Shown in pieces: positions 50,555 to 58,695 of a stretch of DNA of 64,000 nucleotides. The position numbers were made by a program, and so were the translations under genes. This DNA is from AC-51 sp964535065 (lineage in GTDB: Bacteria; Actinomycetota; UBA4738; HRBIN12). Location of the stretch: contig CAZHRY010000001.1 in assembly GCA_964535065.1 (NCBI GenBank), forward strand, positions 44,009 through 108,008, in the 5' to 3' direction. Every line of letters starts with the position of its first letter. Within the stretch, counting starts at the first letter, position 1. Below the pieces are notes generated by a model. The model had not been told where the DNA came from, made no database searches, and worked only from the letters and a program-made list of their open reading frames with translations.

Positions 50555-50818
50555 ATGGCTACGGCTGAAGAGATCGCGCACCTGGAGACAGTCAACGTCC
50601 ACGAGGCCAAGACCCACCTTTCTCGCCTGCTCGAGCGCGTCGAGAGGGGCGAGGAGGTGGTCATCGCTCGTGCGGGCAAGCCGGTCGCGAAGCTTGTGCC
50701 GATCGAGCCGAAGGGCCGTCGCGGGCTCCTGGGCAAGTACAAAGGTCAGATCTGGATGTCGGAGGACTTCGACGACCCGCTCCCCTGGCAGATCTTCCCG
50801 GGGTTCCCGCTCGAGTGA
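50555..50818 (+). CDS. Antitoxin, Phd/YefM family
   Basis: 87 residues from ATG 50555. The segment VNVHEAKTHLSRLLERVERGEEVVIARAGKPVAKLVPI is the Phd/YefM DNA-binding domain, present nearly whole; the acidic C-terminus (MSEDFDDPLPWQIF) should wrap around the toxin. It neutralises the PIN toxin encoded next and represses the pair by binding its promoter. The stop overlaps the toxin start in GTGA, the usual coupling for such modules. Confidence 0.93.
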   Translation: MATAEEIAHLETVNVHEAKTHLSRLLERVERGEEVVIARAGKPVAKLVPIEPKGRRGLLGKYKGQIWMSEDFDDPLPWQIFPGFPLE

Positions 50819-51204
50819 GGCTCCTACTCGACTCTCATGCCTTCCTGTGGCATCTGCTGGACGACGAACGCCTGCCCCGGGAGATGAAGGATCTGGTGGA
50901 GGATCCGGGAGTGCACGTGGCTGTCAGCGTGACGACCCAGTGGGAGCTCATGCTCAAAGCCCTCGCTGGCCGGCTGCGCATCCCAGATGTGCCGGAGCGG
51001 TTCTTGATAGACCTTCCCTTGGACGAGGGCCTCAGAGTCATCCACATACAACCCCGCCACGTCGCCGCCCTTGCCGAGCTGCCCCAGATCCACGCGGACC
51101 CCTTCGATCGGATGCTCGTGGCGCAGGCTCTCGTCGAGGATCTTGACCTGGTGACCGGAGACGAGACGCTTCGTCGCTACCCGGTCAGAACCCTCTGGGA
51201 CTGA
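50815..51204 (+). CDS. PIN-domain toxin (VapC-type ribonuclease)
   Basis: 129 residues from GTG 50815. The four acidic PIN residues are recognisable: Asp in LLLDSHAFLWHL, Glu in TTQWELMLKA, Asp in HADPFDRMLVAQA and Asp in LVTGDETLRRYP. LLDSHAFLW at the N-terminus and DPFDRMLVAQA mark the subgroup that pairs with Phd-type antitoxins. It is a magnesium-dependent ribonuclease that probably cuts tRNA or rRNA when freed. Codon use is like that of its neighbours, so no sign of recent transfer. Confidence 0.93.
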   Translation: MRLLLDSHAFLWHLLDDERLPREMKDLVEDPGVHVAVSVTTQWELMLKALAGRLRIPDVPERFLIDLPLDEGLRVIHIQPRHVAALAELPQIHADPFDRMLVAQALVEDLDLVTGDETLRRYPVRTLWD

Positions 51205-51263
51205 CGATCGGCTCACGCACCCCGCTGGACGCGCGCTAGGCTTCCGATCCCAAGGAGGTGCCG

Positions 51264-51701
51264 ATGGATAAGGGCGAACTGCTTCGGCGTGAAGAAGAGG
51301 CATGGGCCAGGTTGCAGGCTGCGATCGCGCAGGTGCCGGAGGGTCGCAGGACCGAGCCCGGGGTCGTGCCTGGATGGTCGGTCCAGGATCTGGTGTGGCA
51401 CTGCGGCAAGTGGGCCGACTACGTGGCCGGGGAGCTCGAGGCCATAGCGTCCGGCGGCCCTCAGGACGGTGACCACGACGACGCCTACTGGGACGGGCTG
51501 AACGAGGCGATCGCGCAGGAAGCCAGGACCATGACCTGGGCGGACGTGATGGCGGGCGCAACCGGGATGCGGGAACGGGCGCGGGGAGCGCTTGAAGCCA
51601 TGGCCGAGATACCCGAAGAGGCTGCGCAGGAGTTCTCCGACGAGACCTTCGCGCATTACGAGGAGCATGCAGCCGAGATAGCCAGCTTCGCGGGTAGCTA
51701 G
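51264..51701 (+). CDS. DinB-like/maleylpyruvate isomerase N-terminal domain protein
   Basis: 145 residues from ATG 51264. The ribosome-binding site AAGGAGGTG (51252-51260) decides this start over the GTG at 51258, which lies within it; TAGGCT at 51236-51241 may be the -10. The helical sequence WARLQAAIAQVPEGRR, then VVPGWSVQDLVWHCGKWADYVAGEL, is typical of the four-helix DinB/mycothiol-dependent isomerase fold, with the first metal-ligand His in LVWHC. Function of most such proteins is unknown; some transfer thiols. The stop overlaps that of the convergent ribokinase in CTAG. Confidence 0.75.
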   Translation: MDKGELLRREEEAWARLQAAIAQVPEGRRTEPGVVPGWSVQDLVWHCGKWADYVAGELEAIASGGPQDGDHDDAYWDGLNEAIAQEARTMTWADVMAGATGMRERARGALEAMAEIPEEAAQEFSDETFAHYEEHAAEIASFAGS

Positions 51702-52582
51702 GGAGCTTCCCCTGTGTGAGGGGCGCCGCGCGCGCCGGCGACCGTGACCGACAGGGTCGCCGCTTCGACGGCGCGCGCGGCGCCCCCCTCCAGGTCCATC
51801 CCCTCCCAGAGCGCAGCTGCGAGCGCGCCGTTCAGGCAGTCTCCCGCTCCCGTCGTGTCCACCACCTCGACTTCCGGAGCGGCGATCGGGGTCGCTTCGC
51901 CCCCATGAACGAGGAGCGCTCCTTTGGGGCCGAGGGTTACCAGGATCGCCAGCCCTTGGATCCGCGACGCGAGCGCCAGCGCCGCCTCCTCGGCGTTCTG
52001 GTGCCCGGGGGACAACTCGGTGAGCTCGTCCCTGTTCGGCGTAGCGACGAGGGCCCCGTCGAGCAGGTTCCGCAGCCGGGGCGAAGAGGGGGCCGGGTTC
52101 ACGATGAAGCCGACGCCGTTCTCGCGGCACCAGCGCGTGGCGGATGAGAGGGCGGCGTAGGGGACCTCGCAGCTCATGAGGACGAGCGACGGTGCGAGAA
52201 CGGCCAGCGGCTCGGCGGGGTCGAAGGTCCAGTTGTTGGCCCCCGGTGCGACGGCGATCTGGTTCTCGCCCTTGGCGTCGACAGCTATCAGCGCCACTCC
52301 GGTGGGCTCGGCCTGGACCTGCACCGAGGACACGTCGATACCCTCGGTTCGAAGCGCCTCAACTGCCTCCTTCCCGAGGGCGTCGTCGCCCACCGCGCCG
52401 ATCATCGCGACGTGCGCCCCGGCACGCGCCGCCGCGACAGCCTGATTCCCACCTTTGCCGCCGTGATGGGTGGCGAACGAGCCTCCGACCACCGTCTGCC
52501 CCGGCCTGGGCAAGGCGGCCCCGGAGATCACCAGGTCTTCGTTTATCGCGCCGAGGACGGCCAGGGGACCGTGACGGCTCAT
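51698..52582 (-). CDS. rbsK: Ribokinase
   Basis: 294 residues from ATG 52582, overlapping the nucleoside hydrolase stop in ATGA. PfkB sugar kinase converting ribose to ribose 5-phosphate. VLGAINEDLV, the substrate-binding THHGGKGGNQAVAAARAG (first PfkB signature) and VDTTGAGDCLNGALAAAL (second signature with catalytic Asp and the anion hole) are complete; MIGAVGDDALG also fits. The pairing with a nucleoside hydrolase implies that the ribose comes from imported or recycled nucleosides. A long upstream extension in the same frame is a shadow of that hydrolase gene. Confidence 0.93.
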   Translation of the reverse strand: MSRHGPLAVLGAINEDLVISGAALPRPGQTVVGGSFATHHGGKGGNQAVAAARAGAHVAMIGAVGDDALGKEAVEALRTEGIDVSSVQVQAEPTGVALIAVDAKGENQIAVAPGANNWTFDPAEPLAVLAPSLVLMSCEVPYAALSSATRWCRENGVGFIVNPAPSSPRLRNLLDGALVATPNRDELTELSPGHQNAEEAALALASRIQGLAILVTLGPKGALLVHGGEATPIAAPEVEVVDTTGAGDCLNGALAAALWEGMDLEGGAARAVEAATLSVTVAGARGAPHTGEAP

Positions 52583-53571
52583 GCTCGGGCCTCGACCAGA
52601 CCGCGAAGCCTCTCGACCATCAGCGTCACCACTGCGGGTGCATCGACCGAGGTAGCCACGCATGCGTTGTCTTGTTCCGTCCAGTCGGACCAAGGGCTCG
52701 TGCGGATCCCGAGCAGGTCGGTCACGGTCTCCCCGCGAGTGAAGCGGCCGTCCAGCTCGACCTCGACGCGCGTCATGGCCCAGGTGCAGAGCGCAGGGTT
52801 CAACGCCGCCGCGAGCGCGAGCGGGTCGTGCATGCACGCGCCCTCGTACCGGCCGGTCGACGCGTAGAAGTCGGCGTAGGAGCTGACCGATCCTTGGATC
52901 AGCCGAGCCAGCTCGGAGCCGGGAGCCGGAGCGCAGATGGCGTCGACGTCCTTCTGCGAGAGCCACACCTGCTCCGTCACGTCCAGCCCGAGGCAGCGAG
53001 GCAGCTTCGACGGCCCTGCCCCGGACCAGGATGCGAACACGCGCGATGCGGCATCCGCGTCCATCCATACGTTCGCCTCGGCGCGAGGAGTGACGTTGCC
53101 CCCTTCGCGGAAGGCACCGCCCATCAGCGTGTAGCCGCCGAGCAGCTCCGGCAGCAGCGGTTCCCGTTCGACGGCCGTGGCGACGTTCGTGAGCGGGCCC
53201 GTGGAAACGAGGAAGACCTCGCCGGGCCGGCGGCGCGCCTCCTCCACGATCAACGTCGCCGCATCGCGGGCCGACGGCGTGCCGGCCGGCTCCCCGGGCG
53301 TGAACGCTCCCAGTCCCTCCGCCCCGTGGACGATCTCGAAGGCCTTCCAATCCTGGACCAGCGGCCGCTCGGCCCCGCGTGCTACTTCGACCCGTTTCAG
53401 GCCGGCCAGCTCCAGCACGAGGAGGGAGTTCCTGACCACCTTGTCCAAGTGGACGTTGCCGGTCACGCAGGTGACACCCACGAGTTCGACCTCCGGAGAG
53501 GCGGCGGCGAGGAGCAACGCCACCAGGTCGTCCACCCCCGTGTCGACGTCCATGATGACCGGCATGGGCAT
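52579..53571 (-). CDS. Nucleoside hydrolase (inosine/uridine-preferring type)
   Basis: 330 residues from ATG 53571. Releases a base and ribose from ribonucleosides. The calcium-binding N-terminus reads VIMDVDTGVDDLVALLLAA, near the family's DxDxGxDD pattern. Other marks are VSTGPLTNVATAV, LMGGAFREGGNVTPRAEANVWMDADAA and CMHDPLALAAALNP, where the His/Asp pair completes the active site. With the following ribokinase it forms a short salvage route from nucleoside to ribose 5-phosphate, which could feed the transketolase and phosphoribulokinase encoded elsewhere in the window. Confidence 0.93.
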   Translation of the reverse strand: MPMPVIMDVDTGVDDLVALLLAAASPEVELVGVTCVTGNVHLDKVVRNSLLVLELAGLKRVEVARGAERPLVQDWKAFEIVHGAEGLGAFTPGEPAGTPSARDAATLIVEEARRRPGEVFLVSTGPLTNVATAVEREPLLPELLGGYTLMGGAFREGGNVTPRAEANVWMDADAASRVFASWSGAGPSKLPRCLGLDVTEQVWLSQKDVDAICAPAPGSELARLIQGSVSSYADFYASTGRYEGACMHDPLALAAALNPALCTWAMTRVEVELDGRFTRGETVTDLLGIRTSPWSDWTEQDNACVATSVDAPAVVTLMVERLRGLVEARA

Positions 53572-53648
53572 GGCCCGAACCTTAGTCGCTGCGATCCGCG
53601 GGCGAACCCGCCTGAGTCATGGCTGAAGGAGCCGGCGGGAAGCCGCGC

Positions 53649-54278
53649 TCAGGTGCCCAGCCCGCCGTCGTAGCCGATCAGGCGCTTGGCCACGTCGCTC
53701 GCGATCTCCTTCATCTTGTCCGGCGTCATGCGCGTGTCGTTCAGCATGACCTGGATCGCGAGGCCGTCGATGATGGCACCTAGCTGGAGCGCCAGATCGT
53801 CGGCATCCTTGCCGTCGGCCGGGAATTCACCCGTCTGGCGGCCGTACCTGATCACGTCGGCGATCGACTGGACCCACCGGCGGTCCAGGGACTCCCGCTC
53901 CTTGGCCAGGTCGGGATCGCGGAGGGCGCGGACCCAGATCTCGAGCCAGAGCGCCCATTCGTCCAGCAGCGAATACTCCGGGAGCAGCCCCGGCACCGAC
54001 AGCTCCAGCAGCCGCGCGAGCCTCTCCTTCGCGGAAGTCATGCGCCGCATCTCGCGCGACACCCGGAGATAGAACTGGTCGTTCGTGTAAGTCAGGGCCT
54101 CCACCAGGAGCCTGTCCTTGGATTCGAAGTAGTAGAGGATCAGGCCGGGTGAGACCCCGCAGCGCTCGGCGATGTCCTGGATCCGGGTCTCGGCCATCCC
54201 CCTCTCGGTGATGACGGCCGAAGCCGCTTCCAGGATCTCCTGGTGGCGGTCCCTCTGCCTCTGCCTCGCCTTCGCCAT
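53649..54278 (-). CDS. TetR family regulator, BetI-like
   Basis: 209 residues from ATG 54278. The helix-turn-helix domain is RHQEILEAASAVITERG then TRIQDIAERCGVSPGLILYYFESKDRLL. The C-terminal part with WALWLEIWVRALRDPDLA, LALQLGAIIDGLAIQVML and a PDKMKEIA helix resembles the BetI/PuuR-like group whose ligands are small amines or their precursors. It diverges from the PYROXD2-like/acyl-CoA synthetase operon. The 218-base gap has two copies of a palindromic word, one inside the likely promoter spacer, which is the natural site for this repressor. The same word occurs upstream of potD. Confidence 0.9.
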   Translation of the reverse strand: MAKARQRQRDRHQEILEAASAVITERGMAETRIQDIAERCGVSPGLILYYFESKDRLLVEALTYTNDQFYLRVSREMRRMTSAKERLARLLELSVPGLLPEYSLLDEWALWLEIWVRALRDPDLAKERESLDRRWVQSIADVIRYGRQTGEFPADGKDADDLALQLGAIIDGLAIQVMLNDTRMTPDKMKEIASDVAKRLIGYDGGLGT

Positions 54279-54335
54279 CCTGCTCTCCTTGAACGCCGTA
54301 CAGGTATCGGCCCTTCACAGCCCGTTCCTGTATGC

Positions 54336-54347
54336 CCGTTCAAACCA
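54336..54347. promoter_or_regulatory. Variant palindrome near the TetR gene
   Basis: CCGTTCAAACCA shares 10 of 12 bases with the CGGTTCAAACCG core at 54405. It lies 58 bases before the TetR start, suitable for autoregulation. Confidence 0.4.
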
Positions 54348-54396
54348 CTGTACCTGCCTGACCTGGGATGTCAAAACGGGACCGCATATCGTCAAG

Positions 54397-54426
54397 TTGA
54401 CTGGCGGTTCAAACCGAGTGCATGAT
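54397..54426 (+). promoter_or_regulatory. Promoter with operator in its spacer, before the 54497 gene
   Basis: TTGACT (54397-54402) and CATGAT (54421-54426) are 18 bases apart. The spacer contains CGGTT-CA-AACCG (54405-54416), part of the 14-base word GGCGGTTCAAACCG (54403-54416) that also occurs at 34362. A TetR protein bound here would cover the promoter. The -10 is imperfect. Confidence 0.5.
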
Positions 54427-54436
54427 AGGCGGGTCT

Positions 54437-54465
54437 GGCGCCCTTGGCCGGCGGGGCGCCGCCGG
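54437..54465 (+). other. Two mutually exclusive leader hairpins
   Basis: GGCGCCC (54437-54443) can pair with GGGCGCC (54454-54460), or CCGGCGG (54448-54454) can pair with CCGCCGG (54459-54465). The two stems overlap, so only one can form. They lie in the likely 5' leader, 32 bases before the ATG at 54497. GC-rich sequence makes chance pairing possible. Confidence 0.3.
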
Positions 54466-54496
54466 GGGTTAGCGCCGGGGGAAGGACAGAACGATC

Positions 54497-56119
54497 ATGG
54501 CTTCCAACGTCTACGACGCCATAGTCATAGGAGGCGGTCACAACGGCCTCACGAGCGGGGCGTACTTCGCTCGCGACGGAGCGAAGACCGTCGTTCTCGA
54601 GGCTCGGGAGAAGACCGGAGGCGCGGCCGACACGAGCGCGCCGTTCCCCGACCACCCTGAGATCAGCGTCACGACCTACTCCTACGTCATGTCCCTGATG
54701 CCGCCGACCATCATCAGGGAACTCAAGCTCAAGCAGTTCGGCTACGACGTGACCCCGTTCGGCCCGTACTTCCAGGCCTATCCCGACGGCCGGGCCGTGA
54801 CCGTGTACGCCGACGACGCTGCGAAGTCCTACGACTCGATCTCCCAGTTCTCGAAGAAGGACGCGGACACCTTGCCCAAGTGGGAGGCGTGGCTCAAGGG
54901 AGTTGCAGACGTCCTCGGCCCGCTGCTCCTTCAGGTGCCACCCCACGTTGGGTCGATGAAGCCGATGGACCTCCTGCAGACGGTCCAGACCGCGTGGAAG
55001 ATGCGCAAGCTGGGCGAGCGCGGCGTCGGCGACGTGACGCGGCTGTTCTCGATGAGCGTCACCGACCTGCTCAGCGATTGGTTCGAGTCCGACGCGGTCA
55101 AGGGGATGCTGGCCGTCAACGGCGTCATCGGCACGTGGGCGGGCCCCGACGAGCCCGGGACCGCATACGTGATGCTCCACCACTCGATCGGCGACGTCGG
55201 GGACGGCCACCTCGGCTCCTGGGGGTTCCAGCAGGGCGGCATGGGTGCGGTCAGCGATTCGATCCGGCGCAGCGCCGAGGCGTTCGGATGCGAGATCCGC
55301 ACGAACGCGAGGGTCAAGAAGATCCTGGTGCGCGGCGGGCGTGTGGTGGGCGTGGCGCTGGAGAGCGGCGAGGAGCTTCGCGCTCCGGTGGTCGTGAGCG
55401 CGATCCATCCCAAGTTCGCGTTCCTGGAACTGCTGGAACGTCTCGAGCTGCCGGCCGACTTCGTCTGGGACATCGAGCGTTGGAAGACGCGCTCGGGGGT
55501 CGTCAAGATCAACGTCGCCCTGGGCGAGCTGCCGGAGTTCTCGTCGCGGCCCGGCAAGGGCCTGCAGGATCACCACACCGGCTCGGTCGAGCTGTGCTTC
55601 TCTACCGAGTATGCGGAGAGGGCGTTCCAGGACGCACACATGGAGCGCAAGCCTGCCGTCGCGCCTTTCGTGGATGGGACCATCCCGACGACGCTGGACA
55701 AGAAGCTGGCGCCGGAGGGTACGCACGTGATGTCGATGTTCACGCAGTGGGTTCCCGACGACTGGACCCAGGAGCCCCATCGGGAGGAGCTGGATGCCTA
55801 CGCGAAGAGGATCTTCGACCTCTACGACGAGCTGGCTCCCAACTTCAAGAGCTCGATCATCGACTATCAGGTGATCGGGCCCTACGACATGGAGCAGGAT
55901 CTGGGCCTGATCGGCGGGAACATCTTCCACGGCGAGCTATCGGTGGACCAGCTCTTCCACATGCGGCCGGCACCCGGATACTCGGATTACAGGACGCCGC
56001 TCAAGGGCCTGTACCACGGGTCGTGCGCCACCCACGCCGGCGGCGGGGTCAACGGCATCCCGGGGTGGCAGGCTTACCGCATGGCCAAGAAGGACAAGGC
56101 GCTGGGCTCGAAGAAGTAG
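54497..56119 (+). CDS. PYROXD2-like FAD-dependent oxidoreductase (COG1233)
   Basis: 540 residues from ATG 54497. The FAD motif AIVIGGGHNGLTSGAYFARDG is at residues 9-29, followed by VVLEAREKTGGAA, as in phytoene desaturase and amine-oxidase relatives. The long middle and the C-terminal FAD contact LYHGSCATHAGGGVNGIPG match the PYROXD2 branch, whose substrates in bacteria are mostly unknown; carotenoid desaturation is unlikely without other carotenoid genes. Its stop overlaps the start of an NDP-forming acyl-CoA synthetase (TAGTG), so its product is probably an acid activated to a CoA ester. A paralogue lies at 62045. Confidence 0.88.
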   Translation: MASNVYDAIVIGGGHNGLTSGAYFARDGAKTVVLEAREKTGGAADTSAPFPDHPEISVTTYSYVMSLMPPTIIRELKLKQFGYDVTPFGPYFQAYPDGRAVTVYADDAAKSYDSISQFSKKDADTLPKWEAWLKGVADVLGPLLLQVPPHVGSMKPMDLLQTVQTAWKMRKLGERGVGDVTRLFSMSVTDLLSDWFESDAVKGMLAVNGVIGTWAGPDEPGTAYVMLHHSIGDVGDGHLGSWGFQQGGMGAVSDSIRRSAEAFGCEIRTNARVKKILVRGGRVVGVALESGEELRAPVVVSAIHPKFAFLELLERLELPADFVWDIERWKTRSGVVKINVALGELPEFSSRPGKGLQDHHTGSVELCFSTEYAERAFQDAHMERKPAVAPFVDGTIPTTLDKKLAPEGTHVMSMFTQWVPDDWTQEPHREELDAYAKRIFDLYDELAPNFKSSIIDYQVIGPYDMEQDLGLIGGNIFHGELSVDQLFHMRPAPGYSDYRTPLKGLYHGSCATHAGGGVNGIPGWQAYRMAKKDKALGSKK

Positions 56120-58263
56120 TGGGGAGTCCAGAGGGATCGGGAGCCGGAGGAGGCCTCGAGCGGATGCTCGAGGCTCGGTCCGTCGCGGTCGTCGGCGCCT
56201 CCGTCAAGGAGGGCTCGCTCGGCGCGCAGATGATGACCGAGCTGCGCCGAGGGGGGTTCGACGGCTCGGTCTACCCGGTCAACCCTGGGTACGAAGAGGT
56301 AGACGGATACACCTGCTTCCCTTCGATACTCGAGGTGCCTGAGCCGCCCGACCTGGCCATCATCGGCGTGGCCAATGCCCGCATCGAAGCGGCCGTCGGT
56401 GACGCGGTCAAGGCCGGTGCGGGGAGCATCGTGACCTTCTCCTCTCTGCACGAGGAGCCGGACGACCGGCCCAGCCCCGATGCGCCGTCGCTGCGCGAGC
56501 GGGTCGCCGCGATCTGCGCGCAGCATGGGGTCCCGCTCTGTGGAGGCAACGGCATGGGGTTCATGAACGAGGAGCGCCGTCTGCGGGCGACGGGGTTCCC
56601 GACGCCGGAGGGCTCGAGGATGGGGCCCGTGACCTTCATCTCACATTCGGGTTCCGCCTTCGCTGCCTTCGCGTTCAACGACAGGCAGATCGGCTTCAAC
56701 CTGCTGATCTCCAGCGGCCAGGAGATCGTCACGACGATGGGCGAGTACATGGAGTACGCGCTCGGACTGCCTTCGACCCGGGTGCTCGCGTTGCTGCTCG
56801 AAACGGTGCGGAACCCGTCCCTGTTCATCTCGCAGCTCGCGCGCGCCGCCGAACTCGACATCCCCGTGATAGCTCTGAAGGTCGGCAGGACCGAGAGCGC
56901 CAAGGCGATGGTCACGGCACACTCGGGGGCCTTGGCGGGCGAGCATGGCGCCTACGAGGCTCTGTTCGACGCCTACGGGGTGCACGAGGTTCGGTCGGTG
57001 GACGAGCTAGCGGACACGATCGAGTTGTTCGCATGCCCGAGGCGCGTCACATCCGGCGCTGGGATCGCGAGCGTTCACGACAGCGGCGGGGAGCGGGCGC
57101 TCTTCGTGGACCAGGCACACGACGAGGGCGCCTTCCTGGCGAACGTGTCCGATGAAACCCTGCGCCGCATACAGGACACGCTGGATCCTGGGCTAGAAGC
57201 GGCCAACCCCCTCGACGCCTGGGGGACGGGGATCGACGCCGATCGCATCTTCCGGGATTCCTTCATGGCGTTCGCGGACGATCCCGAGGTGGCCGCGCTG
57301 GCCTTCGTCGTCGACCTGACCAGGCAGGGAGAGCCGTACGACGAGGGCTACCTGCAGATCGCGCGGGACGTCTTCGCCGCGACCACCAAACCTTTCTGCG
57401 TACTGTCCAACCTTCCAGCGGCCATCGCAGCCGAAGAGGTGAGGCTGCTCCGTGACGCGGGCATACCCGTGCTCGAGGGGACGGCGAGCGGGCTCAGGGC
57501 GCTGAGGCATCTGATACTCGACCGGGACTTCCGTGCTCGTCCCGATCCCGAGATCGCCCCTGTGCCGGCAGCGGTACGCGACCGCTGGCGGGCCCGGCTG
57601 AGTGAGGGTGGAGAGATCCGGGAACTGGAGGGCTTGGCGCTGTTCGCGGACTACGGCATCCCGGTCGTGGAGGCTGCCGCCGCCGCGACCGCCGAGGAGG
57701 CGGTCGCGGCGGCGGGCACGATCGGGTATCCGGTCGTCCTGAAGACGGCCGCACCCGGGGTACACCACAAATCCGACGTCGGGGGCGTGAAGGTCGGCCT
57801 GGAAGGACCTGAGGAGCTGGTCGCGGCGTACGAGGAGATGTCGAGCAGGCTGGGGCCCGAGGTCGCCGTGGCGGCGATGGCCCCCGATGGCGTCGAGGTG
57901 GCGCTCGGCGTGGTCAGAGATCCCACGTTCGGCCCACTCGTGCTGGTCGCGGCGGGCGGCGTGCTGGTGGAACTGCTGAAGGACCGCAGGCTAGGACTCC
58001 CACCGCTCGACCGGCGCGCCGCCCGCCGCTTGATCGACGGATTGAAGATCCGCCCGATACTGGACGGTGTCCGCGGCGCGCCGGCCGCCGACGTGGACGC
58101 GCTGGCACGGGCCGTCTCTGCGCTGGCGACGCTGGCCTCCGACCTGGGAGATCGCCTGGACGCCCTGGATGCCAACCCGGTGATCGTCTCGCCTTCGGGC
58201 TGCGTGGCCGTGGACGCTCTCGTGATCCCCCGAGCGCCGCAGGACCAGCCGCCCTTGCCCTGA
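56119..58263 (+). CDS. Second NDP-forming acyl-CoA synthetase
   Basis: 714 residues from GTG 56119, which overlaps the upstream stop; an ATG at 56164 with GGAGGAGG 10 bases before it is an alternative, but the residues between (GGLERMLEARS) look like the family's usual N-terminus. CoA-binding domain ARSVAVVGASV, the alpha-part phospho-His in TAHSGALAGEHGAY, and an ATP-grasp domain with VVLKTAAPGVHHKSDVGGVKVGL. Expected reaction: acid plus CoA plus ATP to acyl-CoA, ADP and phosphate. A longer reading from 54880 is a frame shadow of the oxidoreductase and not a fusion. Confidence 0.9.
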   Translation: MGSPEGSGAGGGLERMLEARSVAVVGASVKEGSLGAQMMTELRRGGFDGSVYPVNPGYEEVDGYTCFPSILEVPEPPDLAIIGVANARIEAAVGDAVKAGAGSIVTFSSLHEEPDDRPSPDAPSLRERVAAICAQHGVPLCGGNGMGFMNEERRLRATGFPTPEGSRMGPVTFISHSGSAFAAFAFNDRQIGFNLLISSGQEIVTTMGEYMEYALGLPSTRVLALLLETVRNPSLFISQLARAAELDIPVIALKVGRTESAKAMVTAHSGALAGEHGAYEALFDAYGVHEVRSVDELADTIELFACPRRVTSGAGIASVHDSGGERALFVDQAHDEGAFLANVSDETLRRIQDTLDPGLEAANPLDAWGTGIDADRIFRDSFMAFADDPEVAALAFVVDLTRQGEPYDEGYLQIARDVFAATTKPFCVLSNLPAAIAAEEVRLLRDAGIPVLEGTASGLRALRHLILDRDFRARPDPEIAPVPAAVRDRWRARLSEGGEIRELEGLALFADYGIPVVEAAAAATAEEAVAAAGTIGYPVVLKTAAPGVHHKSDVGGVKVGLEGPEELVAAYEEMSSRLGPEVAVAAMAPDGVEVALGVVRDPTFGPLVLVAAGGVLVELLKDRRLGLPPLDRRAARRLIDGLKIRPILDGVRGAPAADVDALARAVSALATLASDLGDRLDALDANPVIVSPSGCVAVDALVIPRAPQDQPPLP

Positions 58264-58292
58264 GGGCGCCGGTCGGGCATCATCCGCCTGCG

Positions 58293-58655
58293 ATGGGCGT
58301 TTTCGGAAGCTCCGGCCAGGCACCCAACCCGATGGGTGCGATGGGCATCCTCACCGGGTTCATAGGGACGGCCTTCAGCGTCGTCCTCTGGATCCACCAC
58401 TACCAACCCGACACCGGCATGCTGGGCACCTACTCCACCCAGATCGCGGGTGGTGGGCCGCTCGCCGACCAGCTGCGACTGCTGGCAGCCACGTTCGGCG
58501 CGCTGGGCGTGATCGCGGGGATCGGCGCCGGCCTCGGCGGCAGGGGGAGCGCCACGACGGTGGCCTCGCTGCTGCTGGGCATCGCAGCGCTGTCCTATCC
58601 GGTGCTCACGTGGGTCAACGTGGTCCAGCGCTTCGTGCCCAACCCGGTTGGCTGA
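58293..58655 (+). CDS. Small membrane protein of unknown function
   Basis: 120 residues from ATG 58293. After a short Gly/Pro-rich start come three hydrophobic segments (about 16-34, 61-82, 88-108) with Gly- and Ala-rich faces. No family is recognised. It follows the acyl-CoA synthetase by 29 bases and may be co-transcribed. No clear ribosome-binding site precedes the ATG. Confidence 0.55.
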   Translation: MGVFGSSGQAPNPMGAMGILTGFIGTAFSVVLWIHHYQPDTGMLGTYSTQIAGGGPLADQLRLLAATFGALGVIAGIGAGLGGRGSATTVASLLLGIAALSYPVLTWVNVVQRFVPNPVG

Positions 58656-58695
58656 CGCCAAGAGCTGAGCCGGTTACCGGTTCGGTTCGCGGGAT

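Noticed and set aside
52583..53350. N-terminal extension of ribokinase to 550 residues
   Set aside because: It is an out-of-frame reading of the nucleoside hydrolase; ATG 52582 gives a normal ribokinase start.
54392..55930. 512-residue open frame on the minus strand opposite the PYROXD2-like gene
   Set aside because: Antisense frame in high-GC DNA; composition is Arg/His/Leu-rich without recognisable motifs, and the plus-strand gene is certain.
54880..56118. An open frame continuous with the 56119 synthetase, reading as a 1127-residue fusion
   Set aside because: The first 413 residues are Arg/Gly-rich out-of-frame translation of the PYROXD2-like gene, with no domain structure.
54497..56119. 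Phytoene desaturase in a carotenoid pathway
   Set aside because: The sequence belongs to the broader COG1233/PYROXD2 branch and no other carotenoid gene is in the window.
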